Positions 6,887 through 14,273 of a stretch of DNA of 61,155 nucleotides are shown here, in pieces. The stretch spans positions 1 to 61,155 of IMG/VR virus record IMGVR_UViG_3300043395_003109; one strand, 5' to 3'. Position 1 is the first letter of the stretch, and every line of letters starts with the position of its first letter. The notes below the pieces were generated by a model. The model was not told where the DNA came from. It did not search any database and saw only the letters and a list, made by a program, of their open reading frames with translations. This stretch comes from a virus. A program made the translations under genes and the position numbers.

Positions 6887-7058
6887 TCTTGACTCATTTG
6901 AACAAGCTCTAGCACACTTTGGTACACGAGTTGATGTAATCATTGCAATGGAAATGGGAGGCAAATTAGATGCTGAATCTGCTTACAAAAATATTAAAAT
7001 GGAACTCAAGGAACTCAAGCGAATCCGAAAGTCCATCAAAAAAGACAAGGATCTGTGA
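6879..7058 (+). CDS. Small helical hypothetical protein, 59 aa
   Basis: Start ATG at 6879 (MYDLDSFEQALAHFG) is the first in-frame ATG giving minimal overlap. The sequence is helical and ends in a Lys-rich tail (LKRIRKSIKKDKDL). The tail overlaps an ORF in another frame that codes for a zinc-ribbon-like protein. Confidence 0.75.
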   Translation: MYDLDSFEQALAHFGTRVDVIIAMEMGGKLDAESAYKNIKMELKELKRIRKSIKKDKDL

Positions 7059-7176
7059 TAAATGTGGAGTGGAACAACCACTTGACAAAGATCACTATCA
7101 GGTTGTAAAATACTTCCGCGATGGTTTCTCCTACTATTGCCACGACTGCTCTAAACCTAAATCAAAAAATGACTGA
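6970..7176 (+). CDS. Zinc-ribbon-like small protein, start uncertain
   Basis: The recognisable part starts near 7044: CDKCGVEQPLDKDHYQVVKY, then FSYYCHDCSKPKSK. The two CxxC pairs form a plausible zinc ribbon. The only in-frame ATG (6970) forces an 89-base overlap with the preceding gene. Residues 1-28 from that ATG are low-complexity Ser/Lys and look like the other frame's shadow. A non-standard start or a fusion caused by deletion are alternatives. The stop lies in the start octamer at 7169. Confidence 0.55.
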   Translation: MLNLLTKILKWNSRNSSESESPSKKTRICDKCGVEQPLDKDHYQVVKYFRDGFSYYCHDCSKPKSKND

Positions 7177-7606
7177 CTTTGATTATAAAAAGTATTCTCT
7201 TGAAAATCTTGAGAATTGGATGCATGATGCAATGTCCGCAGGTGAAGCAACACCGCAGGAGATTTATGATGTTATTGTTGGTGTAGTTAAAGAAAACTAT
7301 TACATATACAAACAAAAAACATCCGAAGCATATGAACTTCTTGCGTTATTGAATGGCAATGATAAGAATAAGTATGAGGATTATCTAGATAAATTCTTGA
7401 ATTCTCCTAAAGAAGACAAAGTGGTAAAGTGGCAACTTCCCGTTCAAGTTGATGGGTTAACTGGAGATTGTTATATCAATCTTCCTGATGATTTGTTAGA
7501 AGCAGCAAATCTAAAAGAAGGTGATCAAGTACAATGGATTGATCGTGGAGATGGTAGTTTTGAAATGAGAAAAATAACAGAACCTTTAGGAATGGATGAG
7601 TGTTGA
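7169..7606 (+). CDS. AbrB/MazE-like swapped-hairpin protein, 145 aa
   Basis: Start at the octamer ATGACTGA (MTDFDYKKYSLENLENWM). Residues 1-75 are helical. Residues about 88-135 (LPVQVDGLTGDCYINLPDD, then LKEGDQVQWIDRGDGSF) resemble the SpoVT/AbrB beta-hairpin fold, where 'G-D-x-x-(I/V)-x-(L/F)-P-x-x-L...G-L-K-x-G-D-x-(V/I)' is characteristic. AbrB-like proteins bind DNA as dimers or act as antitoxins. A transcriptional role is plausible but unproven. No toxin gene is adjacent. Confidence 0.75.
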   Translation: MTDFDYKKYSLENLENWMHDAMSAGEATPQEIYDVIVGVVKENYYIYKQKTSEAYELLALLNGNDKNKYEDYLDKFLNSPKEDKVVKWQLPVQVDGLTGDCYINLPDDLLEAANLKEGDQVQWIDRGDGSFEMRKITEPLGMDEC

Positions 7607-7607
7607 T

Positions 7608-7838
7608 ATGGCATTGAGTAAACAAACATTAGATCATTTGTTAGAAGCAGAATCTCATCTTCGCGCTGCGATCAAGTCGGCATCTATCAATGAAAAAGCG
7701 ACAGTTGTTCAACAACTTGCCAAAATTCTATTGAGTATGGAACAGTGTAAAAAATTTGAAGAACTTATGGATATGCTTGACGAAAGAAAACCAGGAAGTA
7801 ATGGTTTTTTCGGATCTTTCTTTAATGACGAAGATTAA
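7608..7838 (+). CDS. Small helical hypothetical protein, 76 aa
   Basis: ATG at 7608 (MALSKQTLDHLLEAESHLRA) follows the upstream TGA by one base; an in-frame ATG at 7596 is possible. Long helices and a Gly/Phe-rich tail (GSNGFFGSFFNDED). No family recognised. Confidence 0.7.
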   Translation: MALSKQTLDHLLEAESHLRAAIKSASINEKATVVQQLAKILLSMEQCKKFEELMDMLDERKPGSNGFFGSFFNDED

Positions 7839-7927
7839 CAACTGTAAAGCAATCCCGAAGAAATTGTTAAGTGTCTAGATAATTTATATGGATATGCTAA
7901 TATATCGAAGTACACGGGAGCAAAATT

Positions 7928-8092
7928 ATGACACTTTCATCAGGAAAGAATAGCAAACTTACTGAGGATGAATGGAAAGAGATGACCGCACTAAAAAATG
8001 CAATCAATCATCGTCCTCAATCAGTTGTTCCTGAAAAAATGGAAGAGTTTACTGAGTATCTTGTGCGTAGTTTGAGGGAAAAGGGTGGTTGA
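7928..8092 (+). CDS. Small conserved cyanophage-type protein, 54 aa
   Basis: Reads MTLSSGKNSKLTEDEWKEMT, then VVPEKMEEFTEYLVRSLREK. I recall near-identical small proteins ('...MEKFTEYLVRSLREKG') in many T4-like cyanophages, without known function. It stands alone behind an 89-base gap and is followed at once by a terminator, so it forms its own short transcription unit. Confidence 0.8.
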   Translation: MTLSSGKNSKLTEDEWKEMTALKNAINHRPQSVVPEKMEEFTEYLVRSLREKGG

Positions 8093-8095
8093 TAG

Positions 8096-8123
8096 AGAGG
8101 GTCAGAAATGATCCTCTTTTTTT
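8096..8123 (+). terminator. Rho-independent terminator, GAAA loop
   Basis: A 9-bp stem AGAGGGTCA / TGATCCTCT (one G-T pair) closes a GAAA loop and runs straight into T6. It ends the unit of the small gene at 7928 and precedes the late promoter of the 611-aa gene. Confidence 0.85.
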
Positions 8124-8130
8124 CTAAATA
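8123..8130 (+). promoter_or_regulatory. Late promoter variant TCTAAATA
   Basis: CTAAATA followed by CTTGAAAAAAGAATT and the ATG at 8146, the same arrangement as upstream of the genes at 16633, 19802 and 45483. Late-type expression is inferred. Confidence 0.55.
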
Positions 8131-8145
8131 CTTGAAAAAAGAATT

Positions 8146-9981
8146 ATGGCAGATACTACTAAACAAAATGAGGATCTTGCTTGTGTTGCTTTAGGATATC
8201 TGTCATTTTACCCCGAAGCATCGTATGAAGATTTTTATAATTTTATTCAAGCACCTGGTCAAGATTGGAATAAAATTAAGAATGTTTGTCAACTCGAAGT
8301 TACAACAAGTGGAGTCTTTCAAAAAAGATTTGCAAAAGAGGAGATATGGATAAAAGGATCATATATGACTGCTCTTGCAATTCGTCAAAGATTAAATTTA
8401 AATCTTTCTAATTATATTTTTTGTGGAGTGGGATCGAACACAAAAGGAGTTATAAAGCACGGTGCTAAAGGAAATATTGGGGAGATATTAAAAACAAAAG
8501 CAGCATCTGCAATAGCAAAGCTATATAAGTTTAAAACTGGCAAAAGTAGTGGAATTATTGCTAATTTAAATCCAGATAAATTAAATATTTCAGATATATT
8601 TCTATGTCCAAGAAATAATAATTCAAGATTAACAAAATTTTTAAAAATAATTCAAGATGCTGATGATATTAAAACGGATCTTGCGTCAATAAAAAATACA
8701 CTAAGTTCTTTGACTGAAGAAAAGGATATTTTAAAGTTCAAAGGTAGTGTAGTATCAAAATCTAACTTGACAGTAACAAGATACACTCGGATGATGAATG
8801 CATTTTATGAATCAAAAGATGTTATTGGAGTTTCTTTAAAAAAAATATCTCCAGTTCCAGATGATGTTTCAAAAGTACCTTTTTCTTTTCATAGTAGTGG
8901 AAATATTCCTGATGAAAATGTTGATGATGAATTTTTGCAATTCGTAGGACAACTACTTAAATTAGCAAAAAAAGGAAATGTCAAATTTCCCGAATTTGAG
9001 CAAGCAATAGATCAATTTATAACTTTAGATGATAATATTAAGTTTACTACTAATGATAGATTAGAAGTTAAGTATAGTTTTAACTATAAAAATAACACCA
9101 AACCTTATAAAATTTTTACTAATTTTGGTGCGGGTAATAATTTTTATTTCCAACCCGACAAGGCAGGTGGTTATCACGAAGGAGGAACAACAATAACAAG
9201 ATTTGAGGATCTTTGTGATGAGTTTCCACAGTTAAAAACACTTTTTTCTAATCTTTCAAAAAAGAGAGAATTTTATTTTGATAAAGCGTGTAAAAGTAAT
9301 GGATTTACTGGATCAAGTCAACTTTATCAAATTCAAAAAATACCAAGTAACTTAAGACTTTCTAGTGTAAATAAAACAATTTTTGCATCTGGAAATTATG
9401 AGAAATTAATTTCAAAAATTCTTGAAACGACTCAAGGAAAAATTGGTGCAGTGGTTTCAACTGAAAATGGAAAAACAAAAGTTTTAACTGGTGCTTTAAT
9501 TGCTAAAGCAAAAACAAAAACAACTCCTGCCCAAAGATATTATCAAACAAAGTATGAATCCGTAGAAACGAATTATCTAAAAGTTATAGAACAATTTTAT
9601 GAAGAATATACCCAATATTTGTCAAAAAGTAGTAATATGGGGAAATTTGTAAGTTTAAAAAATACTACTTTAAATGAAATGAATAGTTTAATATCAGAAG
9701 CAACTAAAGCAAAAGATAAAAATGAAACTGATAAAATTATGAAAAAAGCAGTTGGAAAAATACAAAAATCATATGCTTTGTTAAGTAATGCTGAATTTGG
9801 ATATATTTTTGCTAAGCACAATTTGCAGATTAAAAAGATACTTAAAAAGAAATTGATCTTGTCTTTATATTCTTTAGCAACTGGAAGGGGGTTTATTATT
9901 TTTAGTGGGAGAAGATTTAAAATCGATGACATTTATGCAGAGAATCTTAAAACTCCGATATATGTTAAGGTTGGTAATTGA
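8146..9981 (+). CDS. Large Lys/Asn-rich ORFan, 611 aa, late-promoted
   Basis: Begins MADTTKQNEDLACVALGYLS. I recognise no family over the full length. Residues about 95-165 read GSNTKGVIKHGAKGNIGEIL, then KLNISDIFLCPRNN; the latter weakly recalls an 'NP(S/A)DIW' segment found in several large phage proteins of unknown or nuclease-like type. The C-terminal third is helical (about 480-575). Coding is AT-rich and differs from the neighbouring early genes. It sits alone between a terminator (8096) and a sigma70-like promoter (9985), behind a late promoter, so it is probably made late as a single gene. A virion-packaged or cargo protein is possible. Confidence 0.8.
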   Translation: MADTTKQNEDLACVALGYLSFYPEASYEDFYNFIQAPGQDWNKIKNVCQLEVTTSGVFQKRFAKEEIWIKGSYMTALAIRQRLNLNLSNYIFCGVGSNTKGVIKHGAKGNIGEILKTKAASAIAKLYKFKTGKSSGIIANLNPDKLNISDIFLCPRNNNSRLTKFLKIIQDADDIKTDLASIKNTLSSLTEEKDILKFKGSVVSKSNLTVTRYTRMMNAFYESKDVIGVSLKKISPVPDDVSKVPFSFHSSGNIPDENVDDEFLQFVGQLLKLAKKGNVKFPEFEQAIDQFITLDDNIKFTTNDRLEVKYSFNYKNNTKPYKIFTNFGAGNNFYFQPDKAGGYHEGGTTITRFEDLCDEFPQLKTLFSNLSKKREFYFDKACKSNGFTGSSQLYQIQKIPSNLRLSSVNKTIFASGNYEKLISKILETTQGKIGAVVSTENGKTKVLTGALIAKAKTKTTPAQRYYQTKYESVETNYLKVIEQFYEEYTQYLSKSSNMGKFVSLKNTTLNEMNSLISEATKAKDKNETDKIMKKAVGKIQKSYALLSNAEFGYIFAKHNLQIKKILKKKLILSLYSLATGRGFIIFSGRRFKIDDIYAENLKTPIYVKVGN

Positions 9982-9984
9982 CAC

Positions 9985-10013
9985 TTGACAAAAAACCTAT
10001 GGTGTGATATGGT
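9985..10013 (+). promoter_or_regulatory. Sigma70-like promoter TTGACA-17-TATGGT
   Basis: TTGACA at 9985-9990 and TATGGT at 10008-10013, spaced 17 bases. A second TTGACA at 9978 overlaps the stop of the 611-aa gene. It would drive the small gene at 10036. Confidence 0.65.
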
Positions 10014-10035
10014 ATAAAAGTAGTTGAATAGTAAA

Positions 10036-10191
10036 ATGAAATTCAAAATACTCTACACAAAATCTGATTTAGATGAGGATGGGGAAATTTTTGAATTTAA
10101 TTGTGAAGCGGATAATTTTAATCAAGCAGTAGATAAAATCCCAGAAGATAATCCTGGAATTATTGAATGGGATTATATTGAGGACACTTAA
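10036..10191 (+). CDS. Small acidic hypothetical protein, 51 aa
   Basis: Reads MKFKILYTKSDLDEDGEIFE, ending GIIEWDYIEDT. A beta-strand, acidic loop, strand, helix (NFNQAVDKIPED) order looks like a small alpha/beta fold. It has its own promoter and precedes the helicase operon promoter. Acidity and size would fit an inhibitor or DNA mimic, but this is speculation. Confidence 0.65.
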   Translation: MKFKILYTKSDLDEDGEIFEFNCEADNFNQAVDKIPEDNPGIIEWDYIEDT

Positions 10192-10208
10192 GCAACTGGC
10201 ACACTGAC

Positions 10209-10237
10209 TTGCCACAGCACCAAATTCCTGGTATGAT
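10209..10237 (+). promoter_or_regulatory. Sigma70-like promoter TTGCCA-17-TATGAT
   Basis: TTGCCA at 10209-10214 and TATGAT at 10232-10237 with 17-base spacing, 21 bases before the helicase ATG. It is the only good promoter upstream of the helicase-nuclease-methylase run. Confidence 0.7.
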
Positions 10238-10258
10238 TACTTCATTGATTCTTAATTT

Positions 10259-11503
10259 ATGATTCCCTTTCGCGATCATCAGAATGAATGTCTTGATGCG
10301 ACTGAGATTCATCCTAAAGGTATTATCTGTGCAACGACAGGAGCAGGTAAGACTCTTGTGGGTATTGGTGACACAATAAGAGAGTTCTTGAAAGAAACTC
10401 CACAAACTGTTGTTGTTGTTGCTCCTCGCATTTTGCTTGCGAATCAACTCTCTTCTGAGTATCTTGAGCACATTGATAATGTTGCTGTTCTTCACGTTCA
10501 CTCTGGAGAAACGCATCATTTCAGCACCACTAAACCTGCAGAGATTCAGCACTGGGATCAGATAGTGAGAGTTGCATTTAATCCTGATGCTCCTAAACAC
10601 AAACTAATCTTCACCACATATCATTCCCTTCATAAAATTATGGAAGCAGGAATCAAGGTGAACACAATTCACTTTGATGAAGCACATAACAGTGTGCAGA
10701 AGAACTTCTATGTTGCTACTGAATACTTCAGCAGGAAAGCGGATCGTTGCTATTTCTACACTGCAACTCCAAAGTATTCTTCCACTCCCAAAAAACCTGG
10801 GATGAACAATACTCAGGTTTATGGTAACATCATCGCAAATGTTCCCGCTCCCCGTATGGTGCGAGAAGGTTACATTATCCCTCCCAAGATTGTTGCCAAA
10901 CAAGTGTCTTTGGACAGCAATAATGTATTTGAGCGTGACTGTAATCATCTGCTGGAAAGTATTGATGAAGCAGAAGTTTCTAAGGTGCTTGTGTGTGCCA
11001 AAGCAACCAAACAAATCACCAATCTAATCTCACAAACTGGGTTCTGTCAGGAACTCGAAGATCGTGGATATTCTTGGATGGTCATTACATCTAAGACTGG
11101 TGCAATCATTGATGGACAGAAGGTAAATCGTGAGCAGTTCTTTGATACTTTGCACGATTGGAGTCGTGATGACTCTAAGAAGTTTGTTTTGCTTCATTAT
11201 TCTATCCTGTCTGAGGGTATCAATGTATCTGGACTCGAAGCAGTAATCTTTATGCGATCTATGGATGCCATTGGTATCTGTCAGACGATTGGACGGGTTG
11301 TGCGACTGCATCACAAGGATGCTGCACGACTTCGCTCTGGAGACTTGACACCTGGACGATTGGAAGATTATCATAAGTCGTATGGTCTGGTCATCATCCC
11401 GACCTTCAACTCTGTGGGAATCTCTACTGCTAAGAAGATCCAGAGTGTTGTCGATACTGTATTTCAACAGGGGGAACCTGCAATTTCTACAATTAAACGC
11501 TGA
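10259..11503 (+). CDS. SF2 DEAH-box helicase (UvsW / restriction-helicase type), 414 aa
   Basis: Superfamily 2 ATPase. The Q-like start FRDHQNECL is followed by Walker A ATTGAGKT (residues 25-32), motif Ia VVVVAPRILLANQL, motif II DEAH (140-143), motif III YTATP and motif VI QTIGRVVRLHH (about 343-353). Length and order fit compact phage helicases such as UvsW or the helicase half of type I/III restriction subunits. There is no nuclease domain in this protein. The next gene, two bases downstream, looks like a PD-(D/E)XK nuclease, so helicase and nuclease may act as one split enzyme. UvsW-like replication or recombination helicase is the main alternative. Confidence 0.88.
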   Translation: MIPFRDHQNECLDATEIHPKGIICATTGAGKTLVGIGDTIREFLKETPQTVVVVAPRILLANQLSSEYLEHIDNVAVLHVHSGETHHFSTTKPAEIQHWDQIVRVAFNPDAPKHKLIFTTYHSLHKIMEAGIKVNTIHFDEAHNSVQKNFYVATEYFSRKADRCYFYTATPKYSSTPKKPGMNNTQVYGNIIANVPAPRMVREGYIIPPKIVAKQVSLDSNNVFERDCNHLLESIDEAEVSKVLVCAKATKQITNLISQTGFCQELEDRGYSWMVITSKTGAIIDGQKVNREQFFDTLHDWSRDDSKKFVLLHYSILSEGINVSGLEAVIFMRSMDAIGICQTIGRVVRLHHKDAARLRSGDLTPGRLEDYHKSYGLVIIPTFNSVGISTAKKIQSVVDTVFQQGEPAISTIKR

Positions 11504-11505
11504 TT

Positions 11506-12018
11506 ATGATCGACTTTAACACATTTGAATTGGATCGACTTTCTAAACTCTTGTGGAGTTTGAAAGGTTATACTACTAACAATCTTCGCTTCCCAAAAGC
11601 AGGAGAACTTGTAGAGATTGGTTATGATGTCTATAGCAAAGGACAACTTAAACGTGTCAATCTTCCTGGTGTAGATTTGATTGGAACAGATGGTCATACA
11701 TATGAATCAAAAGTGATTCAGTTCAAAAATGTCTCAAAAGAAGCAGTGAGAGGTGTAATTCTAAAAAACAGTCGCGCAAGTAGTTCTGTCAACGAAAAAC
11801 TTGCCGACTTTTTTATTTTTACTGATGTGAAACTTGGGAAAGCGTGTTGTGTTCCTTCAAATATGATTTACAACACTAAGTTTACTGGTGCAGTTCTTAC
11901 TGGAAGTTGTAATCCACAACAGGATCATTTTTTCCTTCACGGATATGAAGAACAATACGAAAAAGACTATTTTACAGAAGCAGAAGAGTTTGATTATCAA
12001 TATGTAAGGGGGTTTTGA
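11506..12018 (+). CDS. Putative PD-(D/E)XK nuclease, 170 aa
   Basis: Residues 54-70 read PGVDLIGTDGHTYESKV: Asp57, nine residues, then Glu67-Ser-Lys69. This is the D...(E/D)xK metal-binding pattern of restriction-like nucleases, with a hydrophobic strand on each side. A later strand ADFFIFTDV fits the fold's next core strand. An acidic residue in the first helix (AGELVEIG) could complete the site. Family assignment is by motif only. Position between a DEAH helicase and an adenine methylase supports a role in DNA cleavage. It ends overlapping the next start by one base. Confidence 0.6.
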   Translation: MIDFNTFELDRLSKLLWSLKGYTTNNLRFPKAGELVEIGYDVYSKGQLKRVNLPGVDLIGTDGHTYESKVIQFKNVSKEAVRGVILKNSRASSSVNEKLADFFIFTDVKLGKACCVPSNMIYNTKFTGAVLTGSCNPQQDHFFLHGYEEQYEKDYFTEAEEFDYQYVRGF

Positions 12019-12197
12019 TGGAAGGATTTATTGTTGGTAAGAACGGTGAATATGCTGCAGTGCCATTTGGTAAAAAAGGATATATAATTATCCATAATGG
12101 TCAGCAATTAGAAAAAATTTGCAGAACAGAATCATCTGCACGAAAGTATATTGCTGATCATAAGAAAGGAAAATCTGTAGCAAAGTTACCAATATGA
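12018..12197 (+). CDS. Small hypothetical protein, 59 aa
   Basis: Reads MEGFIVGKNGEYAAVPFGKK, then a helix SSARKYIADHKKGKS. Likely a beta hairpin plus helix. It is located between the putative nuclease and the methylase and coupled to both (TGATG before, ATGA after), so it is probably co-produced with them. Function unknown. Confidence 0.7.
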   Translation: MEGFIVGKNGEYAAVPFGKKGYIIIHNGQQLEKICRTESSARKYIADHKKGKSVAKLPI

Positions 12198-13030
12198 GAT
12201 ATACCTCTACAAGTTTATACCGCTATGCTGGTGGTAAAAACACTATGAAAGATGAGATCATTAAGATTATTGATGAGATTCATCCTAATCTTACGCATAT
12301 GATGTCACCTTTTATGGGTGGAGGTTGTATTGAACTTGCTCTTGCAGCAAGAGGTGTAAAAGTTCAAGCATATGATCTATTTCAACCACTTGCTGACTTC
12401 TGGGAGATTCTAACAACAGAAGGTGGAAAAAGATTGGGTGAAGAAGCAGCAAAGCATTATCCTCTAAAAGATAGAGAACACTATAAGTCTTTTCTTCCTC
12501 TTTTAGAGAGTGATGATAAGTTCACTCGCGCTTGGGCGTTTTACATTTGTATCAAAGGTGCATTTAGTGGAGATCTTGGTCATACATCAGAATCCTCCAG
12601 AAAGAATCTAAATCTTGCTGGTATTCATAAGTTAATCGGATTCTACAATCCAAACTTCTCATTCTCCTTTGGGAATTGTTTTGACACAATCCCAAAGCAT
12701 CAGAATGATTTTATGTATTTGGATCCTCCTTACTATAAAACTACATCATATTATTATGGTATTGATGGAAGCACTCACGAAGGATTCAATCACGATAAAC
12801 TTGCTGATGTCTTGAAGGAACATAAAGGTGGGTTCGTGATGTCTTATGACAACACAGATTACCTTAAAGATCTTTATAAAGATTGGACTGAGTTTCGCTA
12901 TTTGGAGTTTGATTATCAGATGGCAGGAGATGTAAGTTGCAGAGGAAAGAAAACAGAACTCATTATCATCAAATATCCAGAAGTGAAGGTGGAATCTAAT
13001 CCAAATGCTTTAGAGAGTTTATTGTACTGA
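12194..13030 (+). CDS. dam: D12-class N6-adenine DNA methyltransferase (Dam-like), 278 aa
   Basis: Transfers methyl groups from SAM to adenine in DNA. D12-class landmarks are in order: YAGGK (residues 11-15, motif X), SPFMGGG (38-44, SAM-binding motif I), and the catalytic DPPY (177-180). Length is that of Dam/DpnM enzymes. The target sequence cannot be told from these motifs. It is the third recognisable enzyme of the operon and could protect phage DNA from the putative nuclease or from a host restriction system. A hairpin follows the stop directly. Confidence 0.9.
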   Translation: MRYTSTSLYRYAGGKNTMKDEIIKIIDEIHPNLTHMMSPFMGGGCIELALAARGVKVQAYDLFQPLADFWEILTTEGGKRLGEEAAKHYPLKDREHYKSFLPLLESDDKFTRAWAFYICIKGAFSGDLGHTSESSRKNLNLAGIHKLIGFYNPNFSFSFGNCFDTIPKHQNDFMYLDPPYYKTTSYYYGIDGSTHEGFNHDKLADVLKEHKGGFVMSYDNTDYLKDLYKDWTEFRYLEFDYQMAGDVSCRGKKTELIIIKYPEVKVESNPNALESLLY

Positions 13031-13050
13031 GGACAGTTGGAGAACTGTCC
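13031..13050 (+). terminator. Perfect 8-bp hairpin after dam
   Basis: GGACAGTT, loop GGAG, AACTGTCC, immediately after the methylase stop. There is no T run, so it may attenuate, process or stabilise the mRNA rather than terminate. The GGACAGTT core recurs in the hairpin at 17314 and, with one change, at 24997. Confidence 0.6.
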
Positions 13051-13145
13051 TATGACTCTTGCGCTTCTCTCTCATTTGATCTATATTGGTTTTGTTGGAA
13101 GGCAGTTGTCACTCCAACATTCCTTAGCAAATTGCTTTTAACTTA

Positions 13146-14144
13146 ATGACTTTTCGTAAAATTGATTTCCCTTGCGGCAAACCAGAAGTAAAATGGTATT
13201 TGGATGAATGTAAGACTCCTAAGTTTAACAGCGTCTATTCTATTGGGTTTCAAGTCCGTGAGATTGGAGAACTAAAGAATGAGAATGATGCAGGTCAAAA
13301 ATTGAATCCTGCACGTTCTCAAGGTATTGACTATAATAACGTCAATACTCTTCAATATAGTTTTGTTAATCAGGGTGTTGATACTTCTATTATGCCTCCT
13401 ATCATTCTTCCTGATGGGATTGTTATTGATGGTAACAACCGTGTTGAAGCATATCGTCAAATTGGAGCACAATATGTTGTTGTATATTGTGTAGAAATTA
13501 ACGAAGGTTTTACGATTGATGATGTCTATGATGAGGTTGGTTTGGGTATGAACAATCACCTTGTCTCAAAACCAATGACTATGAAAGATTGTAAAATCCG
13601 CCTTCAAAAGTATTTTGTTCGGATTGACCAATTTGATGCTGTAAAGGGTATTGAATGGTTTAATACTTTTAATCACAGTTTCTCCGATAAAGAAATTGCA
13701 GATGCAGTTAAATCAGTTATTCAAGGTAAACGTGTATCTGATACAATGTCACCTTATAACAAAAAAACTGTTTCTGATTACATTAAACAGAGGAATCTTG
13801 ATTCCAACACAACACTGTTGCCTTTGCACGTAAATGTAAAAGATAGTCGCAGTTCTATGCACTATTTTTGTCGTGAAGTTATCAATGTTATTGACACATA
13901 TAACAAAACAGGCAAACTTCCTGAACTTGTTGGATTCCTTAGTAACTGTGAAGCAGAAGATGCTGATAATGAGCGTCAAAAAATGAAAAAAATTGTTGAT
14001 GAATATAACAAAAAAATCAACAATGTTTTGATGCTTTATAAAGCAGCAGAAACTGATGGTGAAGAGTTCAAACTTCTTAAACTTGAGAAATGGATGGGTC
14101 AAGTTACTAATGTTGAGACTGATATGATTATCGTCAATAGTTGA
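13146..14144 (+). CDS. ParB/Srx-like domain protein, 332 aa
   Basis: Residues about 84-118 contain PPIILPDGIVIDGNNRVEAY followed by RQIGAQYVVVYCVE. This is the ParB N-terminal fold signature 'G-N/H-x-R-x-x-A/Y...G' used for nucleotide binding or hydrolysis in ParB and Srx relatives. The C-terminal two thirds are helical and Lys-rich with no known HTH recognised. ParB-like domains are often encoded beside phage methyltransferases, which agrees with the gene order here. It is the last gene before a strong terminator; 115 bases separate it from dam, including a hairpin. Confidence 0.75.
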   Translation: MTFRKIDFPCGKPEVKWYLDECKTPKFNSVYSIGFQVREIGELKNENDAGQKLNPARSQGIDYNNVNTLQYSFVNQGVDTSIMPPIILPDGIVIDGNNRVEAYRQIGAQYVVVYCVEINEGFTIDDVYDEVGLGMNNHLVSKPMTMKDCKIRLQKYFVRIDQFDAVKGIEWFNTFNHSFSDKEIADAVKSVIQGKRVSDTMSPYNKKTVSDYIKQRNLDSNTTLLPLHVNVKDSRSSMHYFCREVINVIDTYNKTGKLPELVGFLSNCEAEDADNERQKMKKIVDEYNKKINNVLMLYKAAETDGEEFKLLKLEKWMGQVTNVETDMIIVNS

Positions 14145-14156
14145 GTAACTATTCAA

Positions 14157-14180
14157 GGGTGCTTATGCACCCCTTTTTTT
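14157..14180 (+). terminator. Strong Rho-independent terminator
   Basis: Stem GGGTGC, loop TTAT, GCACCC, then C and seven T. It closes the helicase-nuclease-methylase-ParB unit. Confidence 0.9.
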
Positions 14181-14185
14181 ATTCT

Positions 14186-14209
14186 TGTGACAGATGTGAA
14201 AGTGTCACA
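14186..14209 (+). repeat. Palindromic repeat, copy 1 (TGTGACA...TGTCACA)
   Basis: Inverted arms TGTGACA and TGTCACA with inner sequence GATGTGAAAG. The other copies are at 26920 and 27339. In each case it lies just ahead of a promoter-like sequence and a new gene, suggesting an operator. Confidence 0.7.
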
Positions 14210-14213
14210 AGGT

Positions 14214-14244
14214 TTGTCGCAGGGGTCGCAGGAGACCCTATACT
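14214..14244 (+). promoter_or_regulatory. Promoter candidate TTGTCG-19-TATACT
   Basis: TTGTCG at 14214 and TATACT at 14239. The 19-base spacing is longer than ideal. It lies directly downstream of palindromic repeat copy 1 and 29 bases before the gene at 14274. Confidence 0.45.
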
Positions 14245-14273
14245 TACAAGGTAATCAACGGAGACAACTCCAA

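Noticed and set aside
7040-7060. Programmed +1 frameshift from the gene at 6879 into the zinc-ribbon frame at CTG-TGA
   Set aside because: A shift at that point would lose the first cysteine of the ribbon, and the A-rich run upstream is not in the frame needed for a classical slippery site.
9597-11467. Long open frames on the minus strand opposite the 611-aa gene and the helicase
   Set aside because: They have no family motifs and mirror strongly coding + strand sequence; the + strand genes show clear motifs or promoters.
12194-13030. Inferring GATC as the methylase target from site frequency in the window
   Set aside because: GATC is seen often by eye, but a reliable count and expectation could not be computed, and D12 enzymes have other targets.
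14187-14273. Extension of the gene at 14274 through the palindromic repeat
   Set aside because: It would translate the operator-like repeat and promoter; the ATG at 14274 gives the conserved-looking start MATRGRIGI.
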